From assembly GCA_012034405.1 (NCBI GenBank), contig JAAVLZ010000005.1:1-64000 (forward strand): 64,000 nt of DNA, written 5' to 3'. Below are positions 43,943 through 52,084 of this stretch, piece after piece. The DNA comes from Oscillospiraceae bacterium HV4-5-C5C (GTDB lineage: Bacteria; Bacillota; Clostridia; Saccharofermentanales; Fastidiosipilaceae). The position numbers were made by a program, and so were the translations under genes. Within the stretch, counting starts at the first letter, position 1, and every line of letters starts with the position of its first letter. The notes beneath the pieces were generated by a model. It had not been told where the DNA came from and did not search any database. It saw only the letters and a program-made list of their open reading frames with translations.

Positions 43943-44614
43943 ATGAAAAAGCTCTGGATTCCGCTGTTGATTACTGTATTAGGAGCAGGCATCATCTTTG
44001 GCGCTTACGCAGCCTACCGCCAGCTTGATAAAGCCGCAGCCGCAGCGGCCGTGACCTCCTCAGTCAGTCTGGATTCACAGCCGGCGGCAGACAGCGTAGT
44101 CACGTCGGCACCAGGTTCAGACGACCGTTCAGCAGGCACTGAAGCTGATGCCAGTGGTGAAACCACAGCAGACTACACCGCGCCGGATTTCACCTTGACC
44201 AACAGTCTGGGAGAAACAGTGACGCTTTCGCAATTAAAAGGCAAAACCGTGGTGTTGAATTTCTGGGCTTCCTGGTGCGGTCCCTGTCAGTCTGAAATGC
44301 CCACCCTCCAGCAGTTTTACACCGATAATCAGGACCGGGACGACCTGGTTTTTCTGGCGGTCAATCTGACGGACGGCCAGCGGGAGACCCAGAGCAGCGC
44401 GGATAGTTATATGGAAGAAAATGATTACACCTTCCCGATTTTATATGACACTGATTCTGCCGCCGCCTATGCTTACTATGTCAGCGCGATTCCCACAACG
44501 TATATCATCACGCCGTCCGGAGATTTGTATGCCCGCCATACCAGTGTGATAACCCGCAGTCAGCTGGATGAGTATGTGGCCTCAGCCGCGGCCTGGACCG
44601 GCAGTAACCCTTAA
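43943..44614 (+). CDS. TlpA-like membrane-anchored thioredoxin
   Basis: Extracytoplasmic thiol-disulfide oxidoreductase of 223 residues. An N-terminal hydrophobic segment ([20 protein letters not shown]) anchors it. A Ser/Ala/Thr/Asp-rich linker (about 35-75) leads into the thioredoxin domain, with the CxxC centre at Cys112 and Cys115 in [11 protein letters not shown] and the cis-proline in SAIPTTYI. It would reduce or oxidise protein thiols outside the membrane, receiving electrons from the CcdA protein encoded next. GAGGAG supports the ATG at 43943; the frame is open to 43517 but that part overlaps fhs. Confidence 0.9.
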   Translation: MKKLWIPLLITVLGAGIIFGAYAAYRQLDKAAAAAAVTSSVSLDSQPAADSVVTSAPGSDDRSAGTEADASGETTADYTAPDFTLTNSLGETVTLSQLKGKTVVLNFWASWCGPCQSEMPTLQQFYTDNQDRDDLVFLAVNLTDGQRETQSSADSYMEENDYTFPILYDTDSAAAYAYYVSAIPTTYIITPSGDLYARHTSVITRSQLDEYVASAAAWTGSNP

Positions 44615-44647
44615 CAGTCTGATTTTTCATCTGAGAGGAGCCGGCTT

Positions 44648-45370
44648 GTGAGTTATATATTAGTATTTCTAGAAGGTATTCTGGCCTTTATCTCTCCCTG
44701 TATTTTGCCTATGCTACCGGTGTATCTGATCTATCTGGGCGGCGAAACCAACCTGGCAACTGCGGATACGGCTGCTCTGGCGCGCAGGCTGCGTTCAATC
44801 CGCCTGCGTAACACCCTGGCATTTATCTCAGGCTTCACGCTGATCTATATAGCGCTGGGCGCCACCGCCTCCGCTCTGGGGCAGCTGATATTTCACAGCC
44901 AAGAGCTGTTACAGCGGGTTTCCGGAGGCCTGCTGATTCTATTGGGGCTCTACTATCTGCTGGATCGTCCGCTCTTCCGGCCGCGGTCCGGGTCGGCTGG
45001 CAGCGCGGATCCCACCAGTCGTCTTATTCAGACTGAAGGTAGCTGGGGGTGGGTAAAAAGCCTGCTGTTCGGAATGGCTTTCACCTTGACCTGGACGCCT
45101 TGTCTGGGCACCTGGGTCGGCGCGGCAATGACCCAGGCGGCCAGCAGCCAGACGATGTGGCATGGCGTTTTACTGCTGTTTCTGTTTTCTATGGGGCTGG
45201 GGATTCCGTTTTTTCTGACAGCGCTGTTGTACAATTATCTTCAGAACAGCCTGCAGGTGCTGAAAAAGCACAGCCGGATCATCCGGATTATCAGCGCGCT
45301 GCTCCTGATTGTCATCGGTGTGCTGATGTTATTTGATATCATTGGCTACTATATGGCACTTTTCAATTAG
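44648..45370 (+). CDS. ccdA: CcdA-type thiol reductant transmembrane transporter
   Basis: Integral membrane protein of 240 residues with six helices of the DsbD/CcdA family, passing electrons from cytoplasmic thioredoxin to exported thioredoxin-like proteins. The paired redox cysteines are Cys18 in FISPCILPMLP and Cys152 in TWTPCLGTWVG. The start is GTG with GAGGAG upstream. It lies 33 bases after the TlpA-like gene, its probable redox partner. No cytochrome c maturation genes are seen here, so the pair may serve general extracellular thiol reduction rather than haem attachment. Confidence 0.9.
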   Translation: MSYILVFLEGILAFISPCILPMLPVYLIYLGGETNLATADTAALARRLRSIRLRNTLAFISGFTLIYIALGATASALGQLIFHSQELLQRVSGGLLILLGLYYLLDRPLFRPRSGSAGSADPTSRLIQTEGSWGWVKSLLFGMAFTLTWTPCLGTWVGAAMTQAASSQTMWHGVLLLFLFSMGLGIPFFLTALLYNYLQNSLQVLKKHSRIIRIISALLLIVIGVLMLFDIIGYYMALFN

Positions 45371-45428
45371 TTTTACCGCGGCCGCCACCGCAGTAAGACC
45401 TCAGGCCGCCAGGAGGTAGCTACAGGAT

Positions 45429-46589
45429 ATGCATCCCATCCGTAAATGGTTTTATAAAACCCTGTCCGGAGTCAATATTGATATCACGCGGGATTACCGT
45501 CAGGTGAGGCGGCTGCAGCATCTGAGCAAGCCGGTCTTCCTGCCCCTGTACCGGGCATATGATTATAAAGTCCTGGCTGAGGACGGCTATGAGATCCCCA
45601 TCCGGATCTTTTTACCTCAATCAGACCCGGCCGTCCCGCCCGCTGATCCGGCCCTGGCTGAAGGTGGCAACCCGGCTGCCGCTGCGCCGGACGCTGCCGC
45701 TGCTGCAGCCAGGCCCGTCCTGCTGTTTTTTCATGGTGGCGGCTGGGTCATCGGAGACATTGACACCTATACCTCAATCTGTCAGGAAATCAGTGATGTA
45801 ACCGGCAGCACCGTGGTCTCAGTAGATTACCGGCTGGCCCCGGAGCATCCTTTCCCCGCGGGCTTGTCTGACTGTTACGCGGTTGCGCTGGAGCTTTTCA
45901 CCCACCCGGAGCATCTGCAGACCACCACCCGGCAGATAACGCTCATAGGCGACAGCGCGGGGGGCAATCTGGCCGCGGCCGTATCTCTCCTCGCAAGACA
46001 GCGCGGCACCTTTGCCCCGCTCCGCCAGATTCTGCTCTATCCGGCTACGGACGCAGATTTTTCTGACCGCAGTCCCTTTCCCAGCATGAAAGAAAACGGT
46101 CAGGATTATCTCCTGACCACCGACATGCTGCGGGGGTATATGGACCTCTACGTGCCGGATCCGGACCAGCGCAGCAATCCTCTGGTGTCACCGCTGCGGG
46201 CCTCTGACCTTGGCGGGCAGCCCCAGACGCTGATAGTTACCGCCCAGCTGGACCCGCTCCGGGATGCCGGTGAAGCCTACGGCCGGCGTCTGGCCCAGGC
46301 AGACTGCGGCTGCGCGGTCTACCGGCTGCATGACGCCATTCATGGGTTTATGACGCATGGTCAGGCCGCGGCGCCTTACATTAATCAAACCTTTTTACTG
46401 CTCACCAGTTTTCTGGACACCCACACCCGGCTGGCCGAAGAAGACCTCCGTCTGGCTGAGGAAGTTTTATGCGAAGAGCGCCTGAACACCTTGAACCTTC
46501 ACCCTGAAGGCGTCATTTCCAGCGCGGATCTGGCCCGTTATCCCGGCAGCGCTGAGCTCAAAGCAGCCGATGAGGGTGAATCATCATGA
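45429..46589 (+). CDS. Alpha/beta hydrolase (HSL-type esterase)
   Basis: Esterase/lipase-like protein of 386 residues in the hormone-sensitive-lipase group. The oxyanion motif HGGGW is at 102-106, and the nucleophile Ser176 lies in GDSAGGN. The acid is probably the Asp in TAQLDPLRDAG and the base the His in DAIHGFMTHG. An Ala/Pro-rich stretch (about 68-95) is inserted before the core, and the C-terminus extends ~60 residues beyond the usual end. Its stop overlaps the start of the acyltransferase gene (ATGA), so it is the first gene of a coupled three-gene operon. Substrate unknown. Confidence 0.85.
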   Translation: MHPIRKWFYKTLSGVNIDITRDYRQVRRLQHLSKPVFLPLYRAYDYKVLAEDGYEIPIRIFLPQSDPAVPPADPALAEGGNPAAAAPDAAAAAARPVLLFFHGGGWVIGDIDTYTSICQEISDVTGSTVVSVDYRLAPEHPFPAGLSDCYAVALELFTHPEHLQTTTRQITLIGDSAGGNLAAAVSLLARQRGTFAPLRQILLYPATDADFSDRSPFPSMKENGQDYLLTTDMLRGYMDLYVPDPDQRSNPLVSPLRASDLGGQPQTLIVTAQLDPLRDAGEAYGRRLAQADCGCAVYRLHDAIHGFMTHGQAAAPYINQTFLLLTSFLDTHTRLAEEDLRLAEEVLCEERLNTLNLHPEGVISSADLARYPGSAELKAADEGESS

Positions 46590-47941
46590 AGCACGCTGCC
46601 TGGCACCGACTGGATAACGCCTCCAAAATTTTCCCTGCCGTCGCCAATCTGCGGGACACCAAGGTTTTTCGTCTGACAGTGGAGCTGAATGACGCCGTCA
46701 GTCCGGAGTACCTGCAGCAGGCAGCCTGTCTGACACAGGCAGAATTTCCGCCGTTTCGGATGCAGCTCAGACGGGGGGTTTTCTGGTATTACTTTGAAGA
46801 AACGGACCGTAAAGTAGAAGTCAGGCCTGAGACTGAGCAGATCTGCGCGCCGCTCTATATCAAAGGCGATCGGCAGCTGCCTTTCCGCGTGATTTATTAC
46901 GGCCGCCGCATCCATCTGGAGGTTTTTCACGGTCTGTGTGATGGTGAAGCGGCTCTGTCGTTTTTGTTAAATCTGCTGACGCGGTACTTGCTGTTATGTC
47001 ACCCGGAGCTCCATCTCAAACTGGCGGACCTCCTGCCGCCACAAAGCTCCCTCCAGCAACGCGCGGATGACAGCTTTGCCCGTTATTTCCGCCGTTCAGG
47101 TAAATCCGTCGCCCGGTTCGGAGAAACGCCTGGCAATCCGGGCCGTCCCGGCAGAGCTGAGCCGGCCGCCAGTCAGCCGCGCAAGCGCTTTCAAACACTT
47201 TTTCGCCAGGAAAAAGCCTGTCAGCAAAGTGGTCACTATCCGGATGACAGCCGCCGGGTGATCGTCACCGAGGGCACGGTTCCCCTGTCAGCGCTGCTGC
47301 AGCTGGCGCACCAATACGACTGTACGCTGACCGAATATCTTTGCGCCTTATTGATGTACTGTCTATACCAGCAGCAGCCACGACTGGCGCAGCCCCTGCC
47401 CTTAGTCATAGAAGTACCCATCAATCTCCGGGCGATCTTCCCCTCCCAAACGGCCCGGAACTTTTTTGCGGTCAGCAGAGTAGCTTATCGCAGTCCGGAA
47501 CCCGGCCAGGTTACACTGGAAGCCTTAATTCCGGTCGTGCGGCAGGCGTTTAAGCAGAACCTGGATCCTCAGATTCTGGCCCGGAAGGTCAGCAGTTTCA
47601 TGCAGATCGAAGTCAATCCATTTGTCTCTCTGGTACCCATTCCGCTGAAAGACCTGCTGTTAAAGCTCAGCCATAAAAGGGCAGATCAGGCCGTGACCAG
47701 CAATCTGTCCAATCTGGGCATTTTTCGCCTGGACCAGCGGTTGCTGCCCTATGTCTGCGGTCTGAGCGTGGTGACCAGTGTCAGGCGCCCCCAGCTGCTG
47801 GTAGCAAGTCTGGGGCAAAGTGTTTCCTTGACCTTCAGTTCTCCCTATGTGGAAACTGAATTAATGCGGCTTTTTTTCACCCGGCTGGCCCAAAGCGGAA
47901 TAGCGGTTGAAATCAGCAGTAATCTGGAGATACAGGCATGA
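46586..47941 (+). CDS. Condensation-domain-like acyltransferase (alcohol acetyltransferase-like)
   Basis: Protein of 451 residues with the chloramphenicol-acetyltransferase/condensation-type fold. The catalytic HxxxDG motif is His115-Asp119-Gly120 in FHGLCDGEAALSF. A second conserved region reads IEVPINLRAIFPSQTARNFF, like the NLR/DFG-lobe region of alcohol acetyltransferases and PapA-type enzymes. It would move an acyl group from a thioester to a hydroxyl or amine; neither partner is known. It overlaps the esterase gene upstream and the DUF6320 gene downstream, both by ATGA, so the three products are made in fixed ratio. Confidence 0.75.
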   Translation: MKHAAWHRLDNASKIFPAVANLRDTKVFRLTVELNDAVSPEYLQQAACLTQAEFPPFRMQLRRGVFWYYFEETDRKVEVRPETEQICAPLYIKGDRQLPFRVIYYGRRIHLEVFHGLCDGEAALSFLLNLLTRYLLLCHPELHLKLADLLPPQSSLQQRADDSFARYFRRSGKSVARFGETPGNPGRPGRAEPAASQPRKRFQTLFRQEKACQQSGHYPDDSRRVIVTEGTVPLSALLQLAHQYDCTLTEYLCALLMYCLYQQQPRLAQPLPLVIEVPINLRAIFPSQTARNFFAVSRVAYRSPEPGQVTLEALIPVVRQAFKQNLDPQILARKVSSFMQIEVNPFVSLVPIPLKDLLLKLSHKRADQAVTSNLSNLGIFRLDQRLLPYVCGLSVVTSVRRPQLLVASLGQSVSLTFSSPYVETELMRLFFTRLAQSGIAVEISSNLEIQA

Positions 47942-48669
47942 TAAAACAGTTCTGTCCTTACTGCCGCGTCAGTGTTCGCGGCCAGAAGAGCCGCTGTCCT
48001 CTGTGTGGTCACGCCTTTGCGCCGTCGGACCTGGTGTCCGGACAGCAGGCTGAGCCAGCAGCTCCGGCAGCAACAGCAGCACCGGCACAATCCCCTGAAC
48101 CGGCTGATCTGTGGCCCAAAATACCGGAGCACTATAACCGGCATATTTTGCTGCGGGCGCTGGTTTTTATATCTGTCGCCGCCATCATTCTGGCCTTTGC
48201 GATCTTCCGCCTCTTCCCCGCTCCCATAAACTGGCCCTGGTTTGTATTGCTGGGCGTGGCCAGTATGTGGCTGGATGTCAGCAACATTTTGCTCAAGCGC
48301 CGCAACCCGGTAAAGGTCATCAGCTGGCAACTGTCTATCATCCTCCTGCTGGGACTGCTGTGGGACTGGGGTACCGACTGGCATGGCTGGAGCCTGTCCT
48401 ATGTCTTGCCGATCTCCTGCTCGGCTGCCATGCTGGCGCTCTACATCATAGCCAAAGTCCAGCACATGCAGGTACAGGATTACCTGGTCTACCTGCTTAT
48501 CTGCGCGGCAGCGGGTCTGCTGCCGCTGCTTTTCATGCTGCTGGGCCTGGTTCACCCTGTTTTACCTTCGCTGATCAGCGTGGTGATCAGCCTGATTCTG
48601 ATCGCCGCCGCCTTCATTTTTTACTGGGAAGAGTTCCGCGATGAATGGCGCAAGCGCTTTCACCTCTGA
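47938..48669 (+). CDS. DUF6320-type zinc-ribbon membrane protein
   Basis: Protein of 243 residues. An N-terminal zinc ribbon (FCPYCRVSV, then CPLCGHAF) is followed by an Ala/Pro-rich linker (about 38-62) and six hydrophobic helices from about residue 75. Short connecting loops include WDWGTDWHGW, and the C-terminus is basic (YWEEFRDEWRKRFHL). This layout matches DUF6320 proteins, which have no known function. It is translationally coupled to the acyltransferase gene, so it may bring substrate or anchor the acyltransferase at the membrane; that is inference. Confidence 0.75.
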   Translation: MIKQFCPYCRVSVRGQKSRCPLCGHAFAPSDLVSGQQAEPAAPAATAAPAQSPEPADLWPKIPEHYNRHILLRALVFISVAAIILAFAIFRLFPAPINWPWFVLLGVASMWLDVSNILLKRRNPVKVISWQLSIILLLGLLWDWGTDWHGWSLSYVLPISCSAAMLALYIIAKVQHMQVQDYLVYLLICAAAGLLPLLFMLLGLVHPVLPSLISVVISLILIAAAFIFYWEEFRDEWRKRFHL

Positions 48670-48752
48670 CGCTTTGGATGTAACCATGGTGATCTGGCCT
48701 TTCTCTGAAGGGAGAGTATCATATTAGGCAGAAGAGAGAGGAGTATTTACCT

Positions 48753-50105
48753 ATGAGTCAAACTAAAACTGCCATTTGTCCCGATCTGCTGACCCAATTC
48801 AAGCAGCGTTACGCGGCTGATCCAACGGCCCGGGCCGCGGCCGGCGCGGTCGCTAAGGTCGGCCTGGAGGACGCGTCACTGGACAATGATGTCTACCGCC
48901 GCCATCCTTTTGTTTTTTCTGAAGAGCTGGAGAGCGGCGACATCACCAACCAAAAAGCCTCCGGTCGCTGCTGGATGTTTGCCGCACTGAATACCGCGCG
49001 CCGTGACACCATGAGCAAACTGAATCTGAGCACCTTCGAGTTCAGCCAGAACTACACCTTGTTCTGGGATAAGCTTGAAAAGGCCAACAGCTTTTTAGAG
49101 AATATTCTCAGTACGCTGGATGAGCCAACGGATTCCCGCCTCATTGCGTATCTACTGATGGCGCCGGTTCAGGATGGCGGCCAATGGGATATGTTTTCCG
49201 GCATTCTTGAAAAGTACGGCGCGGTTCCCAAGGAAGTCATGCCGGAGACCTTTCACAGCTCCAATACCCGTCAGCTGGACTGGCTGCTGACCGCAAAACT
49301 CCGGGAGTACGCCTGCCGTTTGCGGGAAGGCCACCAGAACGGTCAGAGTTCTGCCGACCTGGCCGGGCAAAAGGGCGACATGCTGTACTATATTTATAAA
49401 GTGCTCTGTCAGGCACTGGGCACGCCGCCGGAAATCTTTGACTATGCCTGGAGGGACAAAGATGAGGCGTTTCATCGCGTGACGGCCATCACGCCCCAGG
49501 CTTTCTTTCAGGAATATGTGGGCTGGCAGCTGCAGGATTGTGTCAGTCTGATCAATGCCCCAACCGCGGATAAGCCCTACGGGCACAGCTATACGGTAAA
49601 ATATCTTTACTCTGTGTATGAGGGGCGTAAAATCCGCTACATCAACGTCCCGTCTGAAGTATTGAAAAAGGCGGCCATCAGTCAGATCAAGGACGGGCAT
49701 CCGGTCTGGTTTGGCTGTGATGTAGGCAAAATGCTGGTACGGGACGCGGGGATTATGGATGAGCACAGCTTTGCCTATGAGCAGACGCTGGGTGAAGCCC
49801 CCCGGATGACCAAAGCGCAGCGCCTTGATTATGGTGAAAGTCTCCTGACCCATGCTATGGTACTGCAGGGAGTGGATCTTAAAGACGATGGCAGCATCGG
49901 CAACTGGAAAGTTGAGAACAGCTGGGGCGAAAAGAGCGGACATAAGGGTTTTTACTCTATGAGTGACGCCTGGTTTGATGAGTACACTTATCAGATCATG
50001 GTCGACCGCCGCTACATTCCTGAAGCGTATTTAGCCGCGCTGGAAGAGCCGCCCCGCGAGCTGGAGCCCTGGGACCCCATGGGCGCGCTGGCCTTAGTCC
50101 GCTGA
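48753..50105 (+). CDS. pepC: Aminopeptidase C (bleomycin hydrolase-type cysteine peptidase)
   Basis: Cytoplasmic C1-family aminopeptidase of 450 residues, which in this group forms a self-compartmentalised hexamer trimming peptides. The catalytic cysteine lies in ITNQKASGRCWMFAALN, the histidine in LLTHAMVLQGV and the asparagine in KVENSWGEKSGHKGF. Length and motif order match PepC. AGAGGAG precedes the ATG. The C-terminus (DPMGALALVR) blocks part of the active site in relatives, giving aminopeptidase specificity. A membrane S-component gene follows 59 bases downstream. Confidence 0.95.
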   Translation: MSQTKTAICPDLLTQFKQRYAADPTARAAAGAVAKVGLEDASLDNDVYRRHPFVFSEELESGDITNQKASGRCWMFAALNTARRDTMSKLNLSTFEFSQNYTLFWDKLEKANSFLENILSTLDEPTDSRLIAYLLMAPVQDGGQWDMFSGILEKYGAVPKEVMPETFHSSNTRQLDWLLTAKLREYACRLREGHQNGQSSADLAGQKGDMLYYIYKVLCQALGTPPEIFDYAWRDKDEAFHRVTAITPQAFFQEYVGWQLQDCVSLINAPTADKPYGHSYTVKYLYSVYEGRKIRYINVPSEVLKKAAISQIKDGHPVWFGCDVGKMLVRDAGIMDEHSFAYEQTLGEAPRMTKAQRLDYGESLLTHAMVLQGVDLKDDGSIGNWKVENSWGEKSGHKGFYSMSDAWFDEYTYQIMVDRRYIPEAYLAALEEPPRELEPWDPMGALALVR

Positions 50106-50164
50106 GCAACGGCGCCAGGCTTTTTACAGCCGGTTGTCCGGTACATTCATTGAGGAGATTTCTG

Positions 50165-50761
50165 ATGCATAGTTACGTTCCCTCCAGGCGGCCGCCGATC
50201 CGCCAGCTGGCTCTGTCCGCTCTATTGCTGGCGCTGGGTCTGCTGTTGCCTTTTATTACCGGGCAGCTGCAAAGTCTGGGTCAGGCTTTATTGCCCATGC
50301 ACCTGCCGGTTTTACTGGCGGGTTTTATCTGCGGGCCCTGGTGGGGTCTGGCAACAGGCTTGCTGACGCCGCTGCTGCGCAGCCTGTTATTTGGTATGCC
50401 GCCGCTGTATCCCACTGCTCTGGCCATGATGCTGGAGCTGGGTACTTACGCCCTGATTGCGGGGCTGATCTACCGTACCCTGGTCCGTAAAAGGCCGCAG
50501 GGTAGTCTGGTGGTTGTATTTTCCGCCTTAATTCCGGCTATGCTGGCAGGCCGTCTGGTCTGGGGGTTGGCTACCTGGCTGCTGCTGGGTCTCCGGCAGC
50601 AAAGCTTTACCCTGCAGGCCTTTGCTGCCGGCGCTTTTATGAACAGCATTCCCGGCATTATCCTGCAGCTGATCCTGGTTCCGCTGATTCTCCGGTCCCT
50701 GGCTAAGGCCGGTGTTTCCGGCGGTCCATTGACTGACGCCAGCAGGAACAGCGGAGCTTAA
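50165..50761 (+). CDS. ECF transporter S component-like membrane protein
   Basis: Integral membrane protein of 198 residues with about six helices, resembling substrate-binding S components of energy-coupling-factor vitamin transporters (RQLALSALLLALGLLLPFIT, then PMHLPVLLAGFICGPWWGLA, LLTPLLRSLLFGMPPLYPTA). The MHLPVLLAGF motif is common in uncharacterised S components. No ATPase or EcfT gene is adjacent, so it would use a shared ECF module. The ligand is not predictable, and no vitamin riboswitch was seen upstream. GAGGAG supports the ATG at 50165. Confidence 0.8.
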   Translation: MHSYVPSRRPPIRQLALSALLLALGLLLPFITGQLQSLGQALLPMHLPVLLAGFICGPWWGLATGLLTPLLRSLLFGMPPLYPTALAMMLELGTYALIAGLIYRTLVRKRPQGSLVVVFSALIPAMLAGRLVWGLATWLLLGLRQQSFTLQAFAAGAFMNSIPGIILQLILVPLILRSLAKAGVSGGPLTDASRNSGA

Positions 50762-50802
50762 CCGGTTATTGATCCGGCCCTGCTTCTGCCGGAATAATAA
50801 AC

Positions 50803-50840
50803 AAAACCCCCCGCCCCGGATCCGGGCGCAGGGGGTTTTT
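50803..50840. terminator. Bidirectional rho-independent terminator
   Basis: AAAACCCCC and GGGGGTTTTT arms enclose CGCCC/GGGCG, giving a long GC-rich stem with A-run and T-run on either side. It lies between the convergent ECF S-component gene and the unknown gene ending at 50909. Confidence 0.9.
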
Positions 50841-50908
50841 GAGTTGAGTCCAGGTAAGCAGAAACCCGGAAAGGCTACGGTCTGCGCCCGGGAGCCACGA
50901 GCTGCAGG

Positions 50909-51862
50909 CTAGGCCTGCCCGGCGCGTTCGTCCGCTGCCGTCCCCGTTTTCGCTTTCAGTTTGGCTGCCTGCTGCAGGCGCAAAGCCCCTTGTTCATCCG
51001 GCAGCTGTTCCGGCTGCAGGCCAAAGGTTGCGCAGTAATAAGCCAGGAAGGACTCCGCCCGGACAGCGTCTGCCGATTCAGGATCCACTGCCTTGATTTT
51101 CAGGGCACGCCGCAGCAGCAACGCGCCAACCACCGGGTTCAGGTAACGGTAGCGGCCTGAACTCCAGGCTACCCTTTCCGGCTGACGGGTATTGGCGTAG
51201 ATATCCCAGAAATAAAAATCATCAGCCTCCTCAGGCGTAAAGCGCAGGCAGAAATCCGGTGCAGCCGTCAGCACCGTGGCATTATCGGCTTGATCTGCCT
51301 CCTCCTGACAGCATAAAAAAAGCGCCGTAACTCTCCGCTCCCTTTCAGGCGTTTTGAGATCCGGACGCCTGGTCAGCACACACAGACTGTCTTTATGAAT
51401 CTGACGGATTTTCAGGACCGGTATCAGCGGCCGGGCAGCAGCTTCTGGTAAACCCGCGGGATAAAGCGTCAGGCAAAACCCACCGTCTTCCATCGTCTGA
51501 ACAAAATCCGGCCCGGAAGGCTGATCACATTTAAAGACGACATGTTTCAGCCGGGCCTGATGCGGGGGCTTGGCGCGCAGCACATTCTGCTCACTCTCCA
51601 GATCCCTCACCCGTTCACGCAAAGCCTGGCCCTGAGCAGCTTTTTCCCGCGCCTGCCGCTTAAGGCTGCTCTCCGCTTCTTTTAAGACCTGTTGCTGCAA
51701 CCCGTCGTTCTCAAGACGCAAAAAAGTCTTAAACGCATCCGGGTACAAAAAGCGGCGGCTGGTCTGATCTTTAAAACTGACGGTCAGCATCTGGCCCTTC
51801 AGTTCTTTAATCTCACCACAGCCAAAGCGCTGATGAAAGACGGTTTGCCCAACTAGTTCCAT
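50909..51862 (-). CDS. Uncharacterised protein with N-terminal Tudor/CarD-like beta domain and coiled coil
   Basis: Protein of 317 residues that I cannot assign. The first ~50 residues (VFHQRFGCGEIKELKGQMLT, then VSFKDQTSRRFLYPDAFKTF) resemble small SH3/Tudor-like barrels found at ends of helicases and CarD-like proteins. A charged coiled coil follows (about 58-95), then a mixed alpha/beta domain (VVFKCDQPSGPDFVQTMEDG, FLCCQEEADQADNATVL, and YFWDIYANTRQPERVAW). There is no signal peptide. It may bind nucleic acid or protein through the N-terminal barrel. The gene is convergent with the S-component gene. Confidence 0.6.
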   Translation of the reverse strand: MELVGQTVFHQRFGCGEIKELKGQMLTVSFKDQTSRRFLYPDAFKTFLRLENDGLQQQVLKEAESSLKRQAREKAAQGQALRERVRDLESEQNVLRAKPPHQARLKHVVFKCDQPSGPDFVQTMEDGGFCLTLYPAGLPEAAARPLIPVLKIRQIHKDSLCVLTRRPDLKTPERERRVTALFLCCQEEADQADNATVLTAAPDFCLRFTPEEADDFYFWDIYANTRQPERVAWSSGRYRYLNPVVGALLLRRALKIKAVDPESADAVRAESFLAYYCATFGLQPEQLPDEQGALRLQQAAKLKAKTGTAADERAGQA

Positions 51863-52084
51863 GTCTGATCACCTCATCGATATCTGTTAACGGTCTCAAC
51901 TCCCTGCCATTAAAATACAATTGCCGGTCTTAAGTCCGGTTATCTTGTCTGTACCGGGCTATGACTTCTCTGTAATTATAACACAAGCGCCAAATTGGCG
52001 CTTGCAGTTCAGGGTTACAGGTGATATACTATGAAACTTTATTTTTTGCATTCCTGGTTGACGCCGGTACGCGGGGCCGGAGCG

